Below are positions 54,994 through 64,000 of a stretch of 64,000 nucleotides of DNA, one piece after another. The DNA lies in contig NC_044585.1 of assembly GCF_901933205.1 (NCBI RefSeq), positions 5,456,001-5,520,000 of the forward strand. The letters run 5' to 3'. The stretch comes from Camarhynchus parvulus (taxonomy: Eukaryota; Chordata; Aves; Passeriformes; Thraupidae). The notes under the pieces were generated by a model, which searched no databases, had not been told where the DNA came from, and saw nothing but the letters and a program-made list of their open reading frames with translations. The translations under genes were made by a program, and so were the position numbers. Numbering within the stretch: position 1 is the stretch's first letter; the number at the start of each line of letters is the position of its first letter.

Positions 54994-57176
54994 CACCACC
55001 CAGAAACACACACACGCACACACACATTCGTACCTATAAAACTAAAGAAAAATCAGTACATACAATGTATAAAACGTATGAATGTGCTCAAAAATGCACA
55101 AAACCCGTTTTATTTTCATACTTCAGAAATGCTCAATAATTTGTATGCATGGTTCTGACTACTGCTATCCATCCACTTCATTAGACCAGGACTTGGAACT
55201 CGGAGAGGACTCGGTCAGAGATCCCATAGAGTGGAGAACTGCTCCTCTCGTTTCGTACCACTGCTGCTGGAGCCAGGCACAGCAGAGAGCAGGATGGGGT
55301 GGTGGAACAGCTCCAGGCAGAGAGAGGCTTCCTACCAGTGCTTCCTCCCACTCGTGTGCCAGCAGCGCTCCCAGAACTGTGATTCACGCTCTCGCTGGAG
55401 TCAGGGCTGTCTGCAGTGTCTGCACGTCGAGACACCAGATACGACCTCGATAACCAAACTCACAGTTTTCTGTGCAAAACGAGTTGAACTGTCAAGACCA
55501 ATCCCCAAGTACAGTATAAGCCTATAGGCAAGACAGGGAATGGAAAGTAGCAGCATATTCCGTGGGGAAAGAGTCAGCTGCACTGGGAAACCACAACAGT
55601 GGGTTAGGATTTGTCATACAAGTATGATTTCTCATCATTACTAGAAAAATAGATCACATACACAGCCCCATGCAGTGCTTTCTTCCTGTCCCTCTAGGCT
55701 TGTACCCTTCATAAGGTAACAGGAGACCGACCACTCACAAGAGGCATTCTTTACAATTTCCTTAAAATTCATCTCATCTGCTGACTATTACAGTAAGTCA
55801 AGGAGAAGCAGAGGCAATGGGAGTAGGGGAGAAAAGGGTAAACTATTTGTACACCGAAATCCAAACTTAAATTTAAAATTGCCTGTAAAGATTATTTTAT
55901 ACTCATTAACAAAACCAACAGCGCTTGACTTTGGGTATCGTGAGGGACTGAATGAATCTTTGCCATCTGTAAATTAACTTAGCTTAAAGAGTTCAATACA
56001 AGGGGGAAATTTAAGTTGACATATCAGACTGAAGCAAACTGCTTTATTGATTTAAGTACACTAACCTCATTATAACCCCTTGTGAGACCTGGATAAATGG
56101 CTTGAGGGGCACAGGGGAAATCTCCAGAACAGGGTTGGCTATTTATGGGACTGAGATAAGGAAGAGGTGTCCAATTAGAATTAAACATCACCTATAGCAC
56201 ATGTTGATCACCATTTTTAAGTGGTATTTGTAGAACTGTAAAGAAGTGAAATGAAGGGGAGGGAACACACATGCTAAATATAGCATGCAATAAGAAAAGC
56301 AGGAACAGTGGTCTTGTATCTAGGCCAATTTTGTGCAACCATTCACTGTAAAGAAGTTAAATCACAAAGAAAATACCCTGATCTTACTTATGGGATTAGA
56401 ACAAACAGGGGCTTCACACAGTGAACTCAGGCTGCATAAAGTTAACTGCCCCCATCTCTTCCCTAAAATACTTCCTAACACACGTGAGGGTTCCACTAAA
56501 GGGACATCACACAGACCCAGTTTTCTTCGTGGGCCAGAAGTTTATCCAACAATACAACAAATAACTGTAATTGCAAATCCTGTTTTTCTCAGTACCCATT
56601 TGTCACATATTGCGTAGATCATTCCTGCTCCAGCTCCTCTGGTGTTCTGATCAAGGCACTGTGTTTTACACAGTGTAACTCTTAATGGCATGAGTCCCAC
56701 TCCATAAAACAGGCCCCCAGCCCCCTCCTCTGCAGCTCCATCTTCTCTGCTTGAACAGTGATTGCCCCCACCCTTCTTTTCCATTGTCTGTTTCCTGGGT
56801 CCAGTGGTATCCAGCCAAATCCAAGCAGCTTTTTTCTGATGTAGATTTTGATTCCTCTCAGGTTAAGAAAAAAAAAAAAACCAACAACCCAAACTACCCA
56901 TACTTCTCACCTCCTCAGAAGTCAAAGGAATTCTCTGCTCTCCTTTCCATAGCCAATGGAAAAAAAGAGCAGTTGTACAATCCATATTTACAGGACAAAT
57001 TGATTAGTGAGTGAATAACGACAGCCAAAAAACGAGAGGCACGATCCTAATCTAGAACATAAAAGCAGTATTTGAAAAACAAAGTGGAGATTCCTTCTGA
57101 AGTTCAAGCCACGGATTAGTGTTTGTCTGTGCAAACAGTTGCTAAAACTCTGAGCGGTGCTGGGCGTTTCACTCCT
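52313..57176 (-). other. DGCR2: Probable DGCR2 3' untranslated region
   Basis: AT-richer, repeat-poor sequence following the DGCR2 stop codon, bounded by a change to GC-rich DNA near 52.2 kb. Minus-strand AATAAA signals at 56048-56043, 52453-52448 and 52318-52313 offer alternative ends. No exon or other gene is seen inside. Extent is inferred. Confidence 0.4.
54908..55027. repeat. (TA)n / (TG)n / (CA)n microsatellite
   Basis: About 120 bp of alternating TA, a TGTGTG stretch near 54963-54973, more TA, then ACACACACGCACACACACA. TA runs can form cruciforms. Confidence 0.95.
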
Positions 57177-60100
57177 TTATACAATGGTGTTGAGGGAACA
57201 GTGGCTGTGGCGGCTGCCTGTCAAAGTTTCTGCTGGGGTGTTTTCATTTATGGGTGTGTCAGGAGGGACAAGAAAGGTGCTGCTGTCAGCAGAGTCTTCC
57301 AGCTCCACTGGAGAAGGACCAACTGAGGGAGGAAGCGACCCCTCTGTCAGCTGTGGGGATACATCACAGTTTCCTAGTGATGGAGGACTGCTTTGCACAG
57401 CCTGAGAAAGAACTCCATCTGCAAAGGACAAAAAACCAAGCAGAATCAGAACGTGGAGTTTACCATTTCACATTCCCAAACAGATTTATGATCCATATTT
57501 CTGGGAGCTCTGAGTTTTTCCTGGTTTTGAGCTAATGCACAACAAGATGAGACTGCAAAAGAGGAAAATTGTATAACAAAAATAAAACTTTGACATATAA
57601 ATAAGATGCTTGCACTAATCAGGCTCACTTATCCTGTGAAATATGCTGCTATAAAATCTCAAATTGGAATGATTTCTACAGTATGTGAATATCACAGCTG
57701 CAAAACTGAAGAGCACTGGGTGAATCATTAGACAGTGGTATTTTTGGTCAATTTTTAGGGGGTGTGGGTGGGGGAAGCAGGGAGGAGAGAAGAGGCTGGA
57801 TACATTTTATCCAGAATCTCTTGTACTTGACATTTGTTCTACTTCTTAATACCAAACTCTATCAACCTACCTTCAAAAGGCCAAAAATGGTAGCAGAATG
57901 TTAGAAAAAAGGTAACCAGCTAATCCATCCAAGGTTAGGCTCAAAAATAGGTAAGGTTTAAGAGGTAAACTGTTTACAGATTGGATTCCACTGCTAATTT
58001 AGGTGATTCAAAAACCTTTGAGAAAAACCAAACTTAATGATACATTTTAACAAAAGACTTGTCCATCACAGAAAATGGAGATTTTTTGGTAAAATGTCTT
58101 TTTCCCTCACAATAGCTAAAACACACGATTATAGCTTAAAAACATCCATCCTCTAGCCAAAATGAAAAAGTGGGAGAAAAGAGAAATTATTGTCTGCATA
58201 CCTGGAGTGGAACAAAGGATGCTGTCTGGATTGACAGAAGCCTCATAAGGAGGAGGTGGGTCATCAGGATGTTGAATATCTGGGTACTTGTAAGCAGTAT
58301 AGGGTGGAGGGGGATGATGAAAATGAAATGCTCCACCCTCCCCATCGTCTGAAAGATGCAGTGGAGTAAGGCCAGTTCCAAAACCATCGGGACCGTAATC
58401 AAAACCAGGCATCCTGCGGCCCAAGTTGAAATGGTGCACTATTTCAAGAGAAGGAAAAGGAGTAAGTGACTTTATCTCGTGCTGTCTTCTTCAGTTTAAG
58501 TCAGATGTCAACACTTTTTTCCACTTTTCACACCCCAGCAACTCAGGTCTCCTGAAGACCTAGAAAAGTCTACATAACCCATCCAAGTCAACTTGCTGCA
58601 ATTACACAATACCCAGGCCCACCTGCTCCCAGTCTGTTTGTCCTGCATCACATCTAAATTTGACTGTAACCTCTTCAAACTACAGACTGTTGTTCACACA
58701 GAAGATATTTCAGATTTGGAGCACATACAAACAAAAATATTCTTCCATCATCCACTACAAAAGTTAAAGTTTGAAGACCCCCACCAAGACACACGCACAG
58801 TCAAGCAAGACAATGACATTTCTCCCCTTTCCATACCCCAATGTGTCAATATCCAGCACAAGGAGAGAGCTGATACTCACAGTTAGCTCCAATCAGAGAC
58901 TCAATGCGCTCTCTCCGCCTCTGGCGCAGCCGGTGCACCATGAAGAGCAGCAGGGAGAGGATGAGGAAGGAGGAGATGCAGCTCACGATCAGGCGCATTC
59001 CACCGGCCATGGAGTCAAACAGGCTGTTGCCATCTGTTCATCAAACATAGAAAAACAGCCTGTTATTTTTGTTCAAGCTTCATTTCTCTTGATGCTCTTC
59101 TGTCAGTAACGGAGAGATAAACGTAGAGTGGAGATTCATTAGCCTGGTTTAACGCTTCTCCGTATTCCAAATATATAAGAAAATCATGAATCATCAGGTG
59201 ATTTATCTTTTTACTGCAAGAAGATCTGAAAGTTTCTAAGAATATCTTCCTTGGGAAAAGGGGCAAAACGTTGAAGGCTTTGGGCCTCAGAAAATTGGAA
59301 AAAAGAAAGGTTAGTGGCATTTTGCACATCCACTTGTTTCCCTTGCATGGCTGATCACATTATACTAAAGAGGAAAAGGCTTGAGAACTAGCATATATAT
59401 ACACTACATAATTTCTGAACATCCTAACCCTTCCATTTCCACTAAAAAAATCTCTGAACATTGTCACTGTCACTCAGATGTGGCTATCTAAATTCCACAT
59501 GTCACCAGTACACTGGTCAGCACCACTAAGTGATTGGAACATGGTAATAATCACTCAGGAACTGAAGAGATTAAGGTGAATGGGAATTAAACCTTTTCCT
59601 AGAGTCATACCAAAAGCAAGTGGCAGAACAAGAAACAGACCCAGGAGCTCAGAACTTTGAGAGCTCTATCCCATTGTTAACCAGCCCCACACAGGGAAGG
59701 CTCTTGTGAACAAATTACCACTGTACTCCCAGCACCAGGCACGAGAGGAATTAATTTCTCACAATTCAACTAATCCCCCTTGGTTATGCCTAAGCAGCAC
59801 ATGCACACACAGCTACTCTACACAAACAAAAACGACCTAAAGATGATGTACTGTGTTCTTTGCACTAACTTCTACTGAAGAGCTCTGAATGAGAAACACA
59901 CCCGGGTTAGGGGTGGGTAAGAAACAGATGAGGTGGCTTCACAACGTGGTCACCTGCTGCTACAGGACACCAACACCAGCAGGGAGGGCCTCTCTTCCCA
60001 GTCACTACCAGAGGAACCAGCCACGTCCTGGCCACCTCTCCACACCCACTCCATACTTTTCCTTTCACTAACAGCAACTGAAGTTTTAGCAAAGATTCCT

Positions 60101-63100
60101 CATAAAAGAAGGCTAAAAGCCTCACAAAAATTTTAAGTATTAGTTTGCTACATATGCTAGTAACAGAAAAATCCACCTAATTTGTATCATTCCAGTCCAT
60201 GGCTAACAGGCTGGCATTTATTATGTAACACCTCCTTGCCAAGAAGGAATCCATTTAATAGTGCACCACGCATAGAGCTCGAACATTACATCCTCTCAGA
60301 TCCGGCTGTGCAGCACAACAGCCTGGGTGCTGTCAAACCCTTTAGCAAGTACCACTGACAGAGCTTCAACTGCTGCACTCACACACCTCCAACCAGCACA
60401 GCCTCCTGAACACCACAGACCTGCCCCTGCTCCTCCTCCATCTCACGGCCACACCGACTCCATCACCCCTGCAGAATACTCAAGGCTGTCAGTAACACTG
60501 AAGTGCCTTTAGTAAAATACATTCACATAGGTGCAGAGGCCCAGAGAAGCTGACTTTAGTCATGGGATGGGTTCTGGTGGTGCATCCCCCTCTGCAGGCT
60601 GCACTACGATCTGAGAAATGCTCATCAGACCTTGATGAGTTGCACTTAGGCTAAGCCCTCTTGAGCTTATCAGAAACACTGTCTGTTCCCAGGAACTAAC
60701 AGGTATCTAAAGAACATCTGGTTTTTAATGAACAGCCTTGGAAACTCTTTTTTTTCTTTTTGCCTGAATAACAATCCACTTGGAGTGGTATTTTTGTTAT
60801 TGCACCTTCAAAGAAAGTTACTGACTCAAACTGTAGCCAGGATGGAAAATTACTACAACTAGTGCCCATTCTCTTGTGACCCTATAAACAGGAGCCCAAA
60901 GCGGGATCCTTCTGATCTCTCAATTCCCAGATAAGGGGCTCATGTGTATGTCTCAAACACCAACAACCAGGTGGCTGTGGAGCCAGCCAAGGACTGCTAG
61001 TAACAACAGAGACAAGAATTGTTGTTAATAACCAAGGACTATTGGTATTAACATGCCATGAGAAGGAACAAGATTTGTCTGGAGAAGAGGAGCCAGGTGG
61101 AGATAGGGCAGCGCTTTTCTGTGAGAAAGAACCACATCACAGTACAGTGCAGGTGTAAAAATGTGTGGCAGGAAGTGGGCATGGACTCTAGGGTGGGATT
61201 GAGATCACCAAAGACACCTGAAGCCCACAAAAATACAAAATTAATTATTTCAGAAAACTTGGTTTTACCCTCAGTAGTGCCCTGTAACTGCACCAGTTCA
61301 GTCACTAGAAAAGCTTCAGCACATCAGTTCTTTCCAAGTATTTTATTTCTTCTACTACCTTTTCACAGTTGCAGGTCTGTCTTAACAAGAGCCATAAGAG
61401 AAAAATTATTTTCTACCACAACATGGAGTAGCAATAGACAGACTACCTTGGTTTCAAAATACTCCTCTGCTGTTTATCTTTGGCTAAATGAGAAGCATCT
61501 TTTAACTGAGTATAGCTGGGATTGCTCAGCTTACTCCTACCACTGAAAAATCCCCCTACTACCAAGTCCTTGAGTAATATTTGTTACCACTTGTAATCAT
61601 TGCTCACCCACTCACGCTGCAAGAGCTGATTACCTGCCAACCCAACAGCAGGATTTATTTCTCCCAGGTCTCTCCTTGGGTGATTAATTTACTTACTGTT
61701 GATTAGTAAACTGTTTTCTTTCCTTTGTAACAGAACTTAGGGAAGATACATGAAAGAATCAGACAAAGATAAATACATGCTGATTAAAGAAAGTAATTCA
61801 TTAATTTTTGTCATCTGGAATAGTCATTTATAACCACCCTGAAGGAAAACTGAAATGTTTAATTTAAAATTTTCAGTGTTTATCACTAGCTGAAGCAACT
61901 TCATGATGAAAGAAGTTGGATGACTGCTTGATAATTCCTCTCTAAAAAACTAAGTTTCTAAAAAATCCACCAGAACACTTCAAGCAAAAGTATAATGAAA
62001 GAGTCTCATTTAGCATCAATACAGAAGAAGAGCTTAAGGATGAGAAAGGATGTGGTAAAATACACTCTTCAAATCAGGATTCATGAAATAGTTAAGACCC
62101 ACAGCAATGAGCAAGGATTAAAGAACATGACACGAGGTTATCCCAGGTCATCTGATCCTGTCTGCTGGATGATGCTTTGCTGACACTGGTCCTGAAGATA
62201 AAAAAAGTGAAGCCTAAGTCTTAACTCAGCTGATAAGAGTTGGAGGAAGACTCCTGCTTTTTCCCCACTCTTTCACTGCGGATCTGCCATGCCAGCTGCA
62301 AACATCTGTTCAGCTTAAAGCTCAGAACAAATGTGACACAAGGAGAGAGAGTGGCCTTTAATGATTAATCTCTCTAGTTAGGACCAATAAGACTGCAAAT
62401 TTGGAAGCAAATAAGCACCCCTTTATTTGTAACAGATTGAAATAGAAGCCTCTGATGGAAGAGCTGACCTTTTGTGTTTTCCACAGGAGTTCAGAAAAAT
62501 AGTTTCTTAATGCACTCAGATAAGATTAGGTTCTTTTAAAATACCAGTAAAACCAATATCACAGAATTGCTGAGGTTAAAGGGAACATCCTGAGATCATC
62601 TAGTCCAACTCCTGTTCAAGCAGCATCAGCAAGAGCAGGCTGTGCAGGACAAAGTCCAACCAGGCACTGAATATCTGCACAGAAGACAATTCCACAATCT
62701 ACTCCAGTATCTGACCGCTCTCACAGTGAACTCCAAGCAAGCTAAATTCCTTTTCTGTACAGAAAAATAACCTCCCCAAAATCTGCACCCTAAAACATTG
62801 ACTGACAAACAGTTCAAAGTCAACTTCATTGATTTAATCAATCCAAAACAAAAACCTCTACTGATATGCGAAATCAAATAATTAGGTTGTAGGTCCTGAT
62901 TATTACTGAAACTCTATTTAATTTTAAAACCTCTGCTTCCCACATGATCCCTGCATGAACACTTCCACACACATAAATATGCTCATGACCAGAAAAATAT
63001 GCTTAATTAGTGCTCAAGAGAAAACTGTTTTGTTTTCATGACAACTAAACATGACAAAGGAAATGTACCAGATGCTCTACTAAAAACCCACAGTATCATC

Positions 63101-63979
63101 CCCCTCCAAACTGAAAATAAACTACTGCTTCTCCTTTCTAAGGAGCATCAGGGATAATTCATTTTTACCAGCCACAGTCTGAAGTGTTTCCCATGATTTC
63201 AGACCCTTCCCCACAGGGTGGTTGTACCCAGCAATGTAGAGGCATGTAATAGACATATTTTATGAAAAATCCTTTTGCTAGGATTTTTCTCCTGAGAAGC
63301 TGAGAGGCCTCATAAATTAAGTGTAAACAATAATTATCTCCTGCTGTGGAATGCAACAGGTGCATCTTTGATTGGTCTCATGTGGTTGTTTTTAATTAAT
63401 GTCCAATCACAGTCCAGCTGTCTCAGACTCTCTGGTCAGTCACAAGACTTTATTATCATTCCATTCCTTTCCTTTCTTTGCTAGCCTCTGATGAAATCCT
63501 TTCTTCTATTCTTTTATTATAGTTTTAATATATCATTTTTTTAATATATCATAAAACAACAAATCAGCCTTCTGAAACATGGAGTCAAGATTCTCATCTC
63601 TTCCCTCATCCTGGGACCCCTGTGAACACGACCACATTTGGTGAGCCCCGAGTGAGGAACATTGCCACAGAGGCACTGCAAGGATGTGTTGTTTCAAACA
63701 AAGCTATACCCAAAGATACCCAAGTTGAGCACTCAGCTGATTTTTACTGACAAAACTGTAGCACCAGAGTCATACCTGGGTCCAAGCAGGTGAATTTGCA
63801 GCACTCCTTGGGGTCCTTGCGGTACTGCTGGCAGCCCTGGGGCCGCTCACACAGGGCGGCCACGCACATCTCGGGCTCCCCGTTGTGACACGTGCAGCTC
63901 AAACAGGGATCGTTCCCCTTGGGAGTGAAGTAGTAGCCTTCATCCACAATGTTGTCTTTGATATCAACACAGGTCTGGC
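57177..63979 (-). CDS. DGCR2: DGCR2 (integral membrane protein IDD), 3' four exons
   Basis: Minus-strand exons 63979-63776, 59033-58881, 58438-58202 and 57418-57177 (stop), all GT/AG and in phase. The first is a cysteine-rich VWC-like domain ([24 protein letters not shown]); the second holds a transmembrane helix ([19 protein letters not shown]) followed by RLRQRRRER; the third starts [20 protein letters not shown] and has two PPPPY motifs; the last contains ELEDSADSS and ends HCSLNTIV, close to the SLNTVV end of human DGCR2. The LDL-receptor and C-type lectin exons would lie beyond the right edge. A type I membrane protein linked to adhesion; PPPY motifs suggest WW-domain (NEDD4-type) partners. 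Confidence 0.95.
62560..62860 (-). mobile_element. CR1-type fragment, antisense, in a DGCR2 intron
   Basis: CACAGAATTGCTGAGGTTAA, GATCATCTAGTCCAACTCCTG and CAATTCCACAATCTACTCCAG are diverged antisense CR1 phrases. Confidence 0.75.
63235..63638 (+). mobile_element. ERV-type LTR with start of internal sequence
   Basis: Begins TGTAGAGGCATG and ends near CACGACCACA; TTTGGTGAGCCCCGAGTG follows, which looks like a primer-binding-site region. Shares its 3' half with the inverted copy at 33.0-33.3 kb. No viral open reading frame is present. Confidence 0.7.
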
Positions 63980-64000
63980 CTAGAACAGACAGGCACAGCA

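Overview
The window is germline DNA from a bird, probably a songbird. Supporting signs are CR1 retroposon 3' ends in several places, two copies of an ERV-type LTR, a short intron-rich gene layout, and an immunoglobulin lambda light chain (IGL) locus with the avian plan of one rearrangeable V, one J and one C preceded by a long array of V pseudogenes.

Layout: 1-8.8 kb holds no recognisable gene (a CR1 fragment, an ATT microsatellite, a GGCGGGAAA-bearing minisatellite). 8.86-26.1 kb is a head-to-tail, plus-strand array of about 20 IGLV pseudogenes plus two FR3-only remnants, with four sets of large duplicated blocks between them. 27.06-27.68 kb is the only complete V: octamer, TATA-like box, leader exon, intron, V exon and a 23-bp-spacer RSS. 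27.9-30.8 kb, the interval deleted by V-J joining, holds two more damaged V copies, a mitochondrial ND5 insertion (NUMT) and a CR1 piece. 30.82-30.89 kb is the single J with a 12-RSS; 32.40-32.72 kb is the single C exon with a polyadenylation signal. Between C and the next gene (33-41.8 kb) I see an LTR, a CR1 and, 4.7 kb 3' of C, an exact match to the PU.1/IRF4 composite element of mammalian lambda enhancers.

41.88-48.62 kb (minus strand) is a complete eight-exon GPI-anchored carbonic anhydrase, best called CA15. 57.18-63.98 kb (minus strand) is the 3' half of DGCR2 (VWC, transmembrane and PPPY-containing cytoplasmic exons), with a long AT-richer stretch to about 52.3 kb that is probably its 3' UTR. 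The CA15-DGCR2 pairing matches the mammalian 22q11-type neighbourhood.

How the parts work together: V-J joining between the one 23-RSS and one 12-RSS gives a single starting light chain; diversity then most likely comes from AID-driven gene conversion using the upstream pseudogenes, which share near-identical frameworks but differ in their CDRs. Exon borders, RSSs and reading frames below were worked out by eye. Family assignments rest on motif recognition, not on database searches.
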